From the NCBI RefSeq assembly GCF_046000175.1, contig NZ_JBEOMB010000016.1, forward strand, positions 21,371-85,370: a stretch of 64,000 nucleotides of DNA. Reading direction: 5' to 3'. The stretch is from Rhodoplanes sp046000175. GTDB taxonomy: Bacteria; Pseudomonadota; Alphaproteobacteria; Rhizobiales; Xanthobacteraceae. Below the pieces are notes generated by a model. The model did no database searches and was not told the DNA's origin. It saw only the letters and a list, made by a program, of their open reading frames with translations. The position numbers and the translations under genes were made by a program. This document shows, piece by piece, positions 25,737 through 34,179 of this stretch. How positions within the stretch are numbered: the stretch's first letter is position 1; each line of letters starts with the position of its first letter.

Positions 25737-26207
25737 ATGACCGGACCTTCGTCCGGCCGGCGCACCGCGCCGGTCGCCAGCCGCCGCGTGCCCGCGCTTC
25801 AGGTGACCGCGGCCTTGCTGCTCGCCGGCCTGGCCGCGCCGAGCCTCGCCCAGCCGGGCGCCGCCCAGCGCGCCGTGCTGGACCGAGCCGTCACCGCCGC
25901 GCGCACCACCGAGACCGGCTTCGCGCCGTCGCCCGAGCGCGGCCGCGTGCTGTTCATGAGCAGCCCGGCCGCCGGCAAGCCCGACACGCCGTCCTGCACG
26001 TCGTGCCACACGACGAACCTCGCCCGCGCCGGCCAGGCGCGCGCCGGCAAGACGATCGAGCCGCTCGCCCCCTCGGTGGTGCCGACCCGCCTGTCGGATC
26101 CGGCCACCGTGGACAAGTGGTTCCGCCGGAACTGTCCCGACGTGCTCGGCCGCGACTGCACGGCCGCCGAGCGGGCGGATCTCGTCGCCTTCCTGATCGG
26201 CCAGTGA
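25737..26207 (+). CDS. SHP-type monoheme cytochrome c (DUF1924)
   Basis: 156 residues. A twin-arginine-containing start leads to a signal peptide (LQVTAALLLAGLAAPSLA|QP). The heme site is CTSCHTTNL, followed by the family pattern AGKTIEPLAPSVVPTRLSDP, KWFRRNCPDVLGRDCTA and ERADLVAFLIGQ, which matches DUF1924, the Rhodobacter sphaeroides heme protein (SHP) family. SHP binds O2 and NO at a heme whose sixth ligand, an Asn in R. sphaeroides, is displaceable. It stops one base before the diheme cytochrome starts. Upstream b561 and downstream DHC complete the usual trio. Confidence 0.92.
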   Translation: MTGPSSGRRTAPVASRRVPALQVTAALLLAGLAAPSLAQPGAAQRAVLDRAVTAARTTETGFAPSPERGRVLFMSSPAAGKPDTPSCTSCHTTNLARAGQARAGKTIEPLAPSVVPTRLSDPATVDKWFRRNCPDVLGRDCTAAERADLVAFLIGQ

Positions 26208-26208
26208 G

Positions 26209-26724
26209 ATGACCTCGATGTCGGACAAATGGATGTGGATCCTGCGCCCGCTGGTGCTGGTCGGCGCCCCCGCCGCGGTGCTGGTGACGCTCGCGAGCCC
26301 GCTGGTCGCCGACGGGCTGCGGCTGGACCCGGTGCGCGACCCGGTCGTGAAGGCGGAATGCGGCGCCTGCCATCTGGTCTATCCGGCCGGGCTCCTGCCG
26401 GCCCGCTCCTGGCGCGCCATGACGGCGAACCTATCAAATCACTTCGGCGACAACGCCGCGCTCGACCAGGCGACGACCGACCGCATCGCGGCGTATCTCG
26501 CCGCCAACGCGGCCGACGCCGCCGGGCGCAACAGCAAGATGATGCGCAAGCTGCCGCCCGAGGTGACGCCGGCCCGCATCACCGAGCTGCCGTGGTGGAC
26601 CCGCAAGCACGAACGCAAGGACCGGGTCGCGCCGGCGACGCTCGCCCGCAAGGGCGCCAAGTTCCGCGGCGACTGCAAGGCCTGCCACGAGGACGCCGAG
26701 CAGGGCTGGTTCGACGAGGAGTGA
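26209..26724 (+). CDS. Diheme cytochrome c (DHC)
   Basis: 171 residues. A membrane-anchor or signal stretch (MWILRPLVLVGAPAAVLVTL) precedes the first heme site ECGACHLVYPAGLLPARSWR and the helix MTANLSNHFGDNAALDQAT. A second heme site, DCKACHEDAEQGWFDEE, lies at the extreme C-terminus. This layout, including WWTRKHERKDRVAPATLARKG between the hemes, is that of the DHC proteins that reduce SHP. Start at 26209 or the nearby ATG at 26218. Coupled to the SHP gene (1-bp spacing). Confidence 0.92.
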   Translation: MTSMSDKWMWILRPLVLVGAPAAVLVTLASPLVADGLRLDPVRDPVVKAECGACHLVYPAGLLPARSWRAMTANLSNHFGDNAALDQATTDRIAAYLAANAADAAGRNSKMMRKLPPEVTPARITELPWWTRKHERKDRVAPATLARKGAKFRGDCKACHEDAEQGWFDEE

Positions 26725-26846
26725 GCACGGCGGGTGACCGGCCTGCGACACCGCACGCCGCAACGCCGCACCCGGCTTTCGCTCTGCGCCGCAATCGCAT
26801 ACGGTCAGCTGCATATGATCAGGTCGTCGGACAGCCGGAGCATGCC

Positions 26847-28796
26847 ATGCCGATCGATCGCCGTGCCTTCCTCGCCTATGGGGCCGGGATCTCGCTCAGC
26901 CTGTTCGTCCAGGATCCTTTCGGCCGATCGCGCGCGATCGCCGGGCCGGTGATGGGCGGCACCCTGCGGATCGACCGGGTCGAGCGGTTCGCGCTGCCGC
27001 TCGCCGTGCCGAAGCCGATGCCGCGGTCCGGGCCGAACGCCTACCGGATCGCGGCGCGCCAGCACCGGCAGCAGATGCTGCCGCCGCCCTTCGGCCGGAC
27101 GACCCTCTGGTGCTACGGCGCCGAGGGCCGGGACGACAGCTTCGCCACGCCGGCCGCGACCATCGAGGCGACACGCGGCACCCCGATCGAGATCACCTGG
27201 ATCAACGACCTGATGACGGCGGAACGGCGCTTCCGGCCGCATCTCCTGCCGGTCGACCCGACGCTGCACTGGGCCAATCCGGGCGGCCGCCGCGACACCC
27301 GCCCGACCTTCGAGACGACGCCAGGGCCCTACCGGGGACCGGTGCCGCTGGTCACCCACGTGCACGGCATGGAGGCCGTGGAGGACTGGAGCGACGGCTA
27401 TCCGGAGGCCTGGGTGCTGCCCGACGCCGTCGACCTGCCCGACGGATTCGCGCCGGTCGGCACCTGGTACGATTTTTTCTGGGCGAAGTCGGGCCGCAGC
27501 GACTGGGGGGCGGGCCGCGTCACCTTCCGCTATCCCAACAGCCAGCGCCCCGGGATGCTCTGGTATCACGACCACACGCTCGGCCTGACCCGGCTCAACG
27601 TCTATGCCGGCCTCGCCGGCCTCTATCTGATCCGCAGCGACGACCCGGCCGACCATCCGCGCGTCGCCGGGGACGGTACGACCGCGGTGCTGCCGGCAGG
27701 CGCACTCGAGATCCCGCTCGCCATCACCGACCGCTCGTTCAACGCCGACGGCTCGCTCTACTACCCGGACAGCCGGCGGCTGTTCGACGGCTATGCCGGG
27801 CCGTTCATCCCGGCCTCCGACGTGGCGCCGATCTGGGTGCCGGAGTTCCTCGGCAACGTGATGGTGGTCAACGGCCGCGCCTGGCCGCGCTGCGAGGTCG
27901 AGCCGCGACGCTACCGGCTGCGCGTCCTCAACGCCTGCAATGCGCGGGTCCTGATCCTGCGCTTCGCCGACCCCAAGGTGGAGGTCTGGCAGATCGGCAC
28001 CGAGGGCGGCTTCCTGCGCGCGCCCGTGAAGCTGCGCGACGTGCTGCTGGCACCGGCCGAGCGCGCCGATCTGATCGTCGACTTCTCGCGCCTCGCGGCG
28101 GGCAGCCGCGTCACGCTGCGCAATCTCGGGCCGGACGCGCCCTACAAGGGCGAGCCGGACGAGGATCCGGCCGAGCGCCGCAGCACCGGTCAGGTGATGC
28201 AGTTCCGCGTCGTTTCGGCGACCGGTCCCGACATCACCACGCCCCCGGCGCGCCTCGCCCTGCCGCCGATCGCGGCGCTGCCGGAGCCGGTGCGCGAGCG
28301 GGCGCTGGCGCTGGTCGAGAAGATGACGCCGTCGCGCAAGGGGGAGGTGCCGCACGAGGCGGCGCTCGCCACCTTCGACCCCGCGCTCGGCCGCGACCGC
28401 GGCGTCACGCTGCGCCACTGGGCCGACCCGGTGACCGAGAACCCGGCGCCGGGCGACACCGAGGTCTGGGCGTTCCACAATCTCACCGGCGACGCCCATC
28501 CGATGCACGTCCACGACGTCCTGTTCCAGGTCGTCGACCGCCGCGCGCTCGACGACGAGACCGGGCGCCCGGAGGGTCCGGCACGGCCGCCGCGACCCGA
28601 GGAGGACGGCTGGAAGGACACCGTGATCGCCCGGCCCGGCGAGGTGACGCGGGTGCGAATGCGGTTCGCGAAGGCCGGCCAGTTCGTCTGGCACTGCCAC
28701 ATGGTCGAGCACGAGGACAACGAGATGATGCGGCCGTTCCGGGTCGGCCCCGAGCAGCCCGGCGAGCCGCAGGACCACGGCGCCCCGAAGACCTGA
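26847..28796 (+). CDS. Tat-exported multicopper oxidase
   Basis: 649 residues from the ATG at 26847. The Tat-type start MPIDRRAFLAYGAGISLSLF exports a folded enzyme. Three cupredoxin domains are present. Copper motifs are VTHVHGM, MLWYHDHTLGLT, GDAHPMHVHD and the type-1/trinuclear HCHMVEHEDNEMMRPF, all intact. It is closest in pattern to CotA/bilirubin-oxidase/PcoA-like oxidases that couple substrate or metal oxidation to O2 reduction. It stands 122 bp after the DHC gene on the same strand and could belong to the periplasmic electron-transfer group. The substrate is not predictable. Confidence 0.93.
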   Translation: MPIDRRAFLAYGAGISLSLFVQDPFGRSRAIAGPVMGGTLRIDRVERFALPLAVPKPMPRSGPNAYRIAARQHRQQMLPPPFGRTTLWCYGAEGRDDSFATPAATIEATRGTPIEITWINDLMTAERRFRPHLLPVDPTLHWANPGGRRDTRPTFETTPGPYRGPVPLVTHVHGMEAVEDWSDGYPEAWVLPDAVDLPDGFAPVGTWYDFFWAKSGRSDWGAGRVTFRYPNSQRPGMLWYHDHTLGLTRLNVYAGLAGLYLIRSDDPADHPRVAGDGTTAVLPAGALEIPLAITDRSFNADGSLYYPDSRRLFDGYAGPFIPASDVAPIWVPEFLGNVMVVNGRAWPRCEVEPRRYRLRVLNACNARVLILRFADPKVEVWQIGTEGGFLRAPVKLRDVLLAPAERADLIVDFSRLAAGSRVTLRNLGPDAPYKGEPDEDPAERRSTGQVMQFRVVSATGPDITTPPARLALPPIAALPEPVRERALALVEKMTPSRKGEVPHEAALATFDPALGRDRGVTLRHWADPVTENPAPGDTEVWAFHNLTGDAHPMHVHDVLFQVVDRRALDDETGRPEGPARPPRPEEDGWKDTVIARPGEVTRVRMRFAKAGQFVWHCHMVEHEDNEMMRPFRVGPEQPGEPQDHGAPKT

Positions 28797-28809
28797 GTCG
28801 CCCGACCGC

Positions 28810-29280
28810 TCAGTCTCGGGACACGGTCGGTGCGCCGAAGGGCAGGACCGTACCCTCCGGCCAGGCGAAAAGGTGGCTCGGGCAGCCGGCACAGTCGCTC
28901 GAGCCGAAGCCCGGGACCGGCACGGGCAGGCCGCCCAGTTGCGCGGCGAGCGCGCATTCGTCGCCGTCCGGCACGGCCCACACGGCGATCACCCGGCCTC
29001 GCGTGGTCAGCCGGTCGACATGCCAGCGCAGCGTCTTTCGCTGTCTCAGGTGGCGGGCGACGCGGGCGCGCAGCCCGCCGGGGCCACGAGCCGAGCCGCA
29101 GTACAGATAACGCCCCGCCGACAGCGACACGGCCGGCCGGCCGGCGAGCCGTAAGACGAAAGGCTTATCCAACCGGATGAGTAATACATAGGCACCCGCA
29201 ACCGCCGGCAGCGCGGCCGCGGCGGCGGCGGTTTGCGCTGCGGCCGTAGTGCGAGTCGTGGTTGTGCGCTGCGGGACCAT
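28810..29280 (-). CDS. DUF123/GIY-YIG-like nuclease domain protein
   Basis: 156 residues if started at the ATG at 29280; a TTG at 29331 would add 17. Neither start has a clear ribosome site. The domain begins ALPAVAGAYVLLIRLDKPFV and continues LSAGRYLYCGSARGPGGLRA, RVARHLRQRKTLRWHVDRL and ECALAAQLGG, ending GFGSSDCAGCPSHLFAW. This is the DUF123 family, a GIY-YIG-fold group found in archaea and bacteria and sometimes fused to endonuclease III. It converges with the multicopper oxidase 13 bp away. Role probably DNA repair, unproven. Confidence 0.83.
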   Translation of the reverse strand: MVPQRTTTTRTTAAAQTAAAAAALPAVAGAYVLLIRLDKPFVLRLAGRPAVSLSAGRYLYCGSARGPGGLRARVARHLRQRKTLRWHVDRLTTRGRVIAVWAVPDGDECALAAQLGGLPVPVPGFGSSDCAGCPSHLFAWPEGTVLPFGAPTVSRD

Positions 29281-29456
29281 CGAGCCAAGCGGGCCGGCGA
29301 GGTTCGGCTTGTATGCATCTTGCCACAGCAAGCTGCGGTCTGTGCATACCTTCCATTAATTGTGCATAGCACAAATTTGTATTGACTCGTACCGCCTCGG
29401 CGCGCTGGACTAGACATGCGCAATTGCACGGACTGGAAAATCGAGGAGGAATTTGC
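29281..29456. promoter_or_regulatory. AT-richer divergent control region with direct repeats
   Basis: Much lower GC than its surroundings. It contains TGTGCATA twice (29341-29348 and 29361-29368, 20 bp apart, two helical turns), a related TATGCATC upstream, the AT block AATTTGTATT and a good -35-like TTGACT at 29382-29387. A matching -10 box is not convincing. It lies between the divergent DUF123 gene and the zinc-ribbon gene, so it is a likely operator/promoter zone. Confidence 0.45.
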
Positions 29457-29663
29457 ATGCGCCGTCTGGGTGTAGCCTCCGCTAGCTCGCTGCCATCCCT
29501 CATCATTCCCTGCCCGCGCTGTGCCCAGCGCATGTCGTACCGGTCGGTCAGCACGACCAAGGCCGAGCCCCGCATCCAGGACACCACCTACGCCTGCGAC
29601 CAGTGCGGCACCGAGGTGATCCGCACCAGCTTCCGCACCGTCGATCCCAAGCAGGCCGCGTGA
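29457..29663 (+). CDS. Small zinc-ribbon-like protein
   Basis: 68 residues from the ATG at 29457, which has an excellent ribosome site (GAGGAGG, 7 nt away). Two CxxC knuckles, IIPCPRCAQRM and YACDQCGTEV, spaced 31 residues apart, form a likely zinc ribbon; the rest is polar (SVSTTKAEPRIQDTTY). A small nucleic-acid- or protein-binding zinc peptide, otherwise unassigned. The stop codon lies in the first unit of a 14-bp tandem repeat. The upstream 150 bp are unusually AT-rich. Confidence 0.75.
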   Translation: MRRLGVASASSLPSLIIPCPRCAQRMSYRSVSTTKAEPRIQDTTYACDQCGTEVIRTSFRTVDPKQAA

Positions 29664-29699
29664 CCGAGGCCGCGTGACCGAAGCCGCGTGATCGAGGCC
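29658..29699. repeat. 14-bp tandem repeat, 3 copies
   Basis: GCGTGACCGAGGCC / GCGTGACCGAAGCC / GCGTGATCGAGGCC, followed by a partial GTGTGAACCG. The first copy includes the zinc-ribbon stop codon. Confidence 0.9.
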
Positions 29700-30006
29700 G
29701 TGTGAACCGCAACGGCCGCACACAGGCCGCCCGAGCGTTCCGCCAGCCGCCCCGACGCCGTTCCGATCCGACGCCCGTTCCGAAGCGACGCCCGTTCCGA
29801 AGCGACCGCGTCGGCATTGCCCCCGCCCCGATACCCGACAACCGAGTCGCATGCGCACCGCCCCCCGGGCGGACATTTCGTCTTGCGTGCGTGAACCCTG
29901 CCCACGCGCGTAGCGTTCGCCCGGTGCCGGGCGTAAGCTTCGCCGCGACCGGCCGTGAACCTCCCGTGCCGCCGCCGACACCAGGGAGAGTGCCAGGGAG
30001 GGTGCG
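29664..30006. other. Gene-free stretch between zinc-ribbon gene and serpin gene
   Basis: 343 bp carrying two unrelated tandem repeats (29658-29699 and 29759-29809). The serpin ribosome site CAGGGAGGGTGCG is at the right end. No plausible gene was found. Confidence 0.5.
29759..29809. repeat. 17-bp tandem repeat, 3 copies
   Basis: CGTTCCGATCCGACGCC / CGTTCCGAAGCGACGCC / CGTTCCGAAGCGACCGC, head to tail, in the serpin upstream region. Confidence 0.9.
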
Positions 30007-31692
30007 ATGTCCCGCAAGGTGATCGCCGTCGCCGCCGCCACGCTTTTCGCGCTGGCGGCCGTTGACGTATCGGGGCCGGCCTGGTCGGCCCCGGCCGACC
30101 GCGACGGCAAGGCCGCGACCTCACGCGGCTCATCGACGGCCCCGAAGACGCAGCCGAAGAAGAAATCGGCCGACCGGCCACCAGGGGCACCGGTTCCCGG
30201 TCAGGCGACGTCCGCCGCGACGCCCGTGAAGGTCGACGTCGCCGCCATGCGGACCGCCCAGACACGGCTCGCCGTGAAGCTGGTCGAGGCGCTGCAGAAG
30301 GAGACGCCCGAGGCCGCCAACCTGATGGTGTCGCCCGGCAGCCTCGCGATGGTGTCGGGCCTGATCGCGCTCGGCGCCGACGCCAAGCTCGAGGCAGCGC
30401 TCGCCCGCATGCTCGGCTTCACCGACGCGGCGGCGGCCGCGGCGCCCCCCGCCGCCGCGGCGGACAAGCCGGCCGGCAAGGCGGAGAAGCCACGGAAAGG
30501 CGACAAGGCGCGCAAATCCGGCAAGGCCTCGGTCGCGCGGACGCTGCCGCCGCCGGTCGACTTCGGCTCGGTGCGCGCCATCACGGCCGCCGTCATGGCC
30601 GACAAGAGCATCGCCGATGTGCTGTCGGTCGCCGACGCGATCTGGATCGATCCGGCGATGACGCCGAAGGAGTCGGTGCTGGCCGCCGTGACGGCCGCGG
30701 GCGGCGAGGTGTTCCGCGATCCGCTCGGCAGTCCGGAGTCGCTCGCCAAGATCAACGGCTGGGTCGGCGAGAAGACCCGCGGCCTGATCCCGGCGCTGCT
30801 CGACCGCGCGCCGACCGATCCCGGCCTCGTCGCCGTCAACGCGCTCTACTTCAAGGACCGCTGGAAGACCGCCTTCGCGCCGGGCCGCACCAGGCCGGCG
30901 CCGTTCACCCGCGCCGACGGTGCGACCGTCGAGGTGCCGATGATGGCCGGCACGATCGACGGCACGCCGATGCGCAGCGACGACACCTTCGTCGCGGTCG
31001 AGCTCGGCTACCAGTCGCCGCGCTTCGGCCTGGTGCTCGTCACCTCGAAGGAGAAGCCGCTGCCGGCCTCGGGCTTCGCGCCCGTGACCGACTGGCTGTC
31101 CGGGCGCGACTTCGCCGCCGCGACCGTCGAGGTGTCGCTGCCGCGCATCGCGCTCGACCAGCGCGCCGGGCTCCTGCCCGCTCTCGACGCGCTCGGGCTG
31201 AAGGAGGGACGCTCGTCCCCGACGGCGCTCGACGGCTTCGGCCCCGGCCAGCGCATCTCCGACGTGATCCAGAAGACCGTGCTGAGGATCGACGAGACCG
31301 GCACCGAGGCGGCCGCCGCGACCGCCGTGCTCACCGTGCGCTCGGCGCTGCGCAACCAGAACCCGCGGGTCGTCTTCGACAAGCCGTTCTGGTTCGCGCT
31401 GCGCGACCGCGACACCGGGGTGGTGCTGCTGGCCGGCTATGTCGGCGACCCGTCCCGCGCCGTGGCGACCGCCGCGGCCGCCCCGGCCACCGAACCCTCC
31501 GCGCCTCCGGCCGCGGCCCCGCCGGAGGCGCCGCCCCCGGCCGTCGACCAGCCGACGCCCGAGCAGCCTGCCGCCGCCCCGCCTTCGCCGACGCAGGCAC
31601 CGCCGATCGAGACGCCGGCGATCCAGGCCCCGGCACCCGCGGAGGCTGCCCCTCCGGCCGAGCCGGCGCCGCGCGCCGACGAGACGCGCTGA
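30007..31692 (+). CDS. Secreted serpin-family protease inhibitor
   Basis: 561 residues, ribosome site AGGGAGGG. A signal peptide (VIAVAAATLFALAAVDVSGP) and a low-complexity linker precede the serpin domain (~80-490). Signatures are NLMVSPGSLAMVSGLIALGA, VNALYFKDRWKTAF, FTRADGATVEVPMM and VLRIDETGTEAAAATAVL. The last contains the small-residue hinge (GTEAAAATA) expected of inhibitory serpins. The C-terminal block is VVFDKPFWFALRDRDTGVVL followed by LAGYVGDP. A Lys-rich insert (~150-177) and a ~70-residue Pro/Ala-rich tail are additions to the fold. The reactive bond is probably around VRSALRN; the exact P1 is unclear. Stand-alone gene. Confidence 0.88.
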   Translation: MSRKVIAVAAATLFALAAVDVSGPAWSAPADRDGKAATSRGSSTAPKTQPKKKSADRPPGAPVPGQATSAATPVKVDVAAMRTAQTRLAVKLVEALQKETPEAANLMVSPGSLAMVSGLIALGADAKLEAALARMLGFTDAAAAAAPPAAAADKPAGKAEKPRKGDKARKSGKASVARTLPPPVDFGSVRAITAAVMADKSIADVLSVADAIWIDPAMTPKESVLAAVTAAGGEVFRDPLGSPESLAKINGWVGEKTRGLIPALLDRAPTDPGLVAVNALYFKDRWKTAFAPGRTRPAPFTRADGATVEVPMMAGTIDGTPMRSDDTFVAVELGYQSPRFGLVLVTSKEKPLPASGFAPVTDWLSGRDFAAATVEVSLPRIALDQRAGLLPALDALGLKEGRSSPTALDGFGPGQRISDVIQKTVLRIDETGTEAAAATAVLTVRSALRNQNPRVVFDKPFWFALRDRDTGVVLLAGYVGDPSRAVATAAAAPATEPSAPPAAAPPEAPPPAVDQPTPEQPAAAPPSPTQAPPIETPAIQAPAPAEAAPPAEPAPRADETR

Positions 31693-31753
31693 GCCTGCGG
31701 CCGACGCCGCCCCTGTCATGGGATAAGATTGGGCTTCAGATTGGCCTCCCGCT

Positions 31754-31825
31754 CGTCCCCGCGAAGGCGGGGACCCAGGGGCCACATGCCGTGTCGCCCT
31801 GGAGTCCCGCTTTCGCGGGAATGAG
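31754..31825. repeat. Intergenic inverted-repeat element, family 4 (short copy 3)
   Basis: ctcgtccccgcgaaggcggg...acccaggggc paired with gccctggagtcccgctttcgcgggaatgag. Lies between the convergent serpin and the next minus-strand gene. Confidence 0.75.
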
Positions 31826-31854
31826 CCGAGTGTGGGGCGATGTCTAGCGACCGA

Positions 31855-32811
31855 CTACCGCGTCAGCACGGCGGCGACGGTTCGACGCCACAGCGACGAG
31901 TCGCGTTGCGGCGTCGCCGCCGGCGCCCCCTTCTCCAGCGCCCGGATGGCGTCGATCGATTCCTTGCGGATGCGGCCGAGATCGATCGACTCGGCCGCCG
32001 CGATCGTGTCCTTCAGCACGCCGGCGGTTCCCGCCGGCTGGGCCGCCAGCTCACTCCGCAAGAGCCCGAGCAGCACGGGATCGCGCGCCGCGTTGGCAGC
32101 GAGCGTGAACTTCGCCATGCAGCCGACCGTCAGCCGGCCGGCATCGGCGCGCTCCTCCGACCACGGCAGCAGCGCCACGATGCGGGCGAGCGGCGCCGCG
32201 TCGCCGGTGGCGAAATAGATGCCCCACAAGGTGTCGAGCACGTCCGGGCCGACGGCGAGCGCCGGCGTCTTGTCGGCCGGCTCGCCGAACCGGAACCAGC
32301 CGCGCATGCGGGTCCACACCGAGGCGGGCTCGTCCATGGCGAGGCGGGCGAGGGTGGGCATGCGGTCGCTGACATAGGCCTGGATCATCGCGTCGTGATG
32401 CGGGAAGCGGGCGGCACTGCGAGCGAGCAGGCCCTTCCAGTCCGGGTGTCCCGAATAGGCGATGGCGCGGACGATCACCCAGGAGTCCTCCTGCGGGAAC
32501 GGCACCATGGCGGCGATCAGCGCATCGGCGCGGGTGGGCTGCGCGGCGATCACGCCGGCCAGGAAGCCGACATGGAGGCCGGCCGCCTCGGGCCGCGCCA
32601 GCGCCCCGGTCCGGCTCGCCGCGCGGACCGCCGCGGGCACGCGGGCTGGCTCGGGCCGGGCCCGGTAGCCCTGGATGAAGTGCAGCACGGCGTCCGACGA
32701 CGCGAACGCATCGACGGCCTCGACGACGTCGCGCCGCGCCGGTTCCCCGGCCGCCGCGGGCAGCGGCAGCAGGAGCAAGCTCGCCAGCAGGACGGCGATC
32801 ACTGATCTCAT
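31855..32811 (-). CDS. Hypothetical secreted protein
   Basis: 318 residues from the ATG at 32811 (MRSVIAVLLASLLLLPLPAA|AGEP), which gives a clean signal peptide; upstream codons are Arg-rich and not counted. The mature part is alpha-helical (VVEAVDAFASSDAVLHFIQG, PQEDSWVIVRAIAYSGHPDW, PDVLDTLWGIYFATGDAAPL), reminiscent of helical-repeat proteins in which gain or loss of helices tracks 'position along a series'. There are no catalytic motifs and I do not recognise the family. Flanked by a family-4 repeat at the 3' side. Confidence 0.65.
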   Translation of the reverse strand: MRSVIAVLLASLLLLPLPAAAGEPARRDVVEAVDAFASSDAVLHFIQGYRARPEPARVPAAVRAASRTGALARPEAAGLHVGFLAGVIAAQPTRADALIAAMVPFPQEDSWVIVRAIAYSGHPDWKGLLARSAARFPHHDAMIQAYVSDRMPTLARLAMDEPASVWTRMRGWFRFGEPADKTPALAVGPDVLDTLWGIYFATGDAAPLARIVALLPWSEERADAGRLTVGCMAKFTLAANAARDPVLLGLLRSELAAQPAGTAGVLKDTIAAAESIDLGRIRKESIDAIRALEKGAPAATPQRDSSLWRRTVAAVLTR

Positions 32812-33042
32812 GTCTCGTCCCCTTCCCCCGCTCCGCCATCGACGATGGCGGCGCGGCACTCCCCCGGTCGCCTATCGAACAGACCGGCGGGGCAAATTCT
32901 GGGACGGGACGGGCCGATTCTTGGGCGTGTTCGGGGCGCGACACAGCGTGGCGAAACGGTCACAACCGGCGCCCGGACACACCTGCGACGGCGTTGGCGC
33001 GCCGTCGCAGCGCAGAATCGGAAGGCAGAGTCGGTGGAGGCC

Positions 33043-33291
33043 TCAGGCCGCCTTGAGCGAGCGCGCCCGGCTCTGGGTCAGCTCGACATAGCGGGCGATG
33101 TCCTGGGCGCGGCCGTCGCGGCCGTCCATGGCATCCGACCAGATCCGGCGGATCTCCGGCTCGTTTTCGTAGTAGTTGATGCCGCGCCACTGGTTGAGAC
33201 GGATGCTGCCGTCCGCCAGCCGGGTGGCCGAGAACAAGAGGCCGAGCTCGCCGAGCCGGTCCAGAAAATCTTTGATCCTGAAGTCCGACAT
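33043..33291 (-). CDS. Small hypothetical protein
   Basis: 82 residues, ATG at 33291 after GGGAGCGAGGTGCC. Sequence features are MSDFRIKDFLDRLGELGLLF, RLADGSIRLNQWRGINYYEN and RRIWSDAMDGRDGRAQDIAR. It is a compact soluble alpha/beta composition with aromatic residues in the middle. Not recognised. It is 231 bp from the secreted protein gene downstream and 263 bp from yciB in the other direction, with no clear operon partner. Confidence 0.6.
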   Translation of the reverse strand: MSDFRIKDFLDRLGELGLLFSATRLADGSIRLNQWRGINYYENEPEIRRIWSDAMDGRDGRAQDIARYVELTQSRARSLKAA

Positions 33292-33554
33292 GGCACCTCG
33301 CTCCCCTGATTCGTCAGTGTGGGGCGTTTTCCCGGCCGGTCAATTTCCAACCACGGTTTTGACGCGGTGTTCACCGTGAACAGCCGGGAGCTGTGGCGAG
33401 GGCGTCACACGCGCGGTGTCAGATGGCGGGGATTGTGTACATGGCCCGACTCGCCGTGCCGCGCAGCAACCGCCGACTCGTGAGCCAGGGCGGTGGCGCG
33501 ACCGGCGAGCCTCGTGCTAGGTGCAGCTTTGCGCCACCCCTCGTGGAACCCCTG

Positions 33555-34163
33555 ATGTCCGAGACCCGCCTGAACCCCGCCCTCAAGGTCGCCCTCGACG
33601 TCGGCCCGCTGGTGCTGTTCTTCGCAGCAAATGCGAAATTCGGCATCTTCGCCGCGACCGGCACCTTCATGGTCGCGGTCCTGGCCGCGCTCGCCGTGTC
33701 CTATGCGCTGACTCGGCACCTGCCGGTGATGCCGGTCGTCTCGGCCGTCATCGTGACGGTGTTCGGCGGCCTGACGCTGGTGCTGCACGACGAGACGTTC
33801 ATCAAGCTGAAGCCGACCCTGATCTACATGCTGTTCGCGATCGTGCTGGCGGTCGGCCTGTGGCGCGACCGGCCGCTGCTCGCGATGGTGTTCGACAGCG
33901 TGTTCGACCTGACCGAGGAGGGCTGGCGCAAGCTGACGGTGCGCTGGGCCGTGTTCTTCGTCGTCATGGCGGCCGTCAACGAGCTGGTCTGGCGCACGCA
34001 GAGCACCGACTTCTGGGTGAACTTCAAGCTGTTCGGCTTCGTGCCGCTGACCTTCCTGTTCGCCGTGGCGCAGGTGCGCCTCCTCGCCCGCCACGCCGCT
34101 GGCGACACCGACAAGCCCGCCGCGCCGACCGCGCCGGCGACCGACACCCGCCCCGCGCCCTGA
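33555..34163 (+). CDS. yciB: YciB/septation-protein-A family inner-membrane protein
   Basis: 202 residues from the ATG at 33555; the longer upstream frame is not protein-like. Five to six membrane segments (VALDVGPLVLFFAANAKFGI, FMVAVLAALAVSYALTRHLP, VVSAVIVTVFGGLTLVLHDE, YMLFAIVLAVGLWRDRPLLA, then WAVFFVVMAAVNELVWRTQS) and the family motif FIKLKPTLIYMLFAIVL. YciB (once called IspZ) is an intracellular septation/cell-envelope protein. A short Pro/Ala tail ends it. In relatives it normally neighbours ftsY; here gcvH lies between them. Confidence 0.92.
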   Translation: MSETRLNPALKVALDVGPLVLFFAANAKFGIFAATGTFMVAVLAALAVSYALTRHLPVMPVVSAVIVTVFGGLTLVLHDETFIKLKPTLIYMLFAIVLAVGLWRDRPLLAMVFDSVFDLTEEGWRKLTVRWAVFFVVMAAVNELVWRTQSTDFWVNFKLFGFVPLTFLFAVAQVRLLARHAAGDTDKPAAPTAPATDTRPAP

Positions 34164-34179
34164 TCGCACGGAGACTGCG

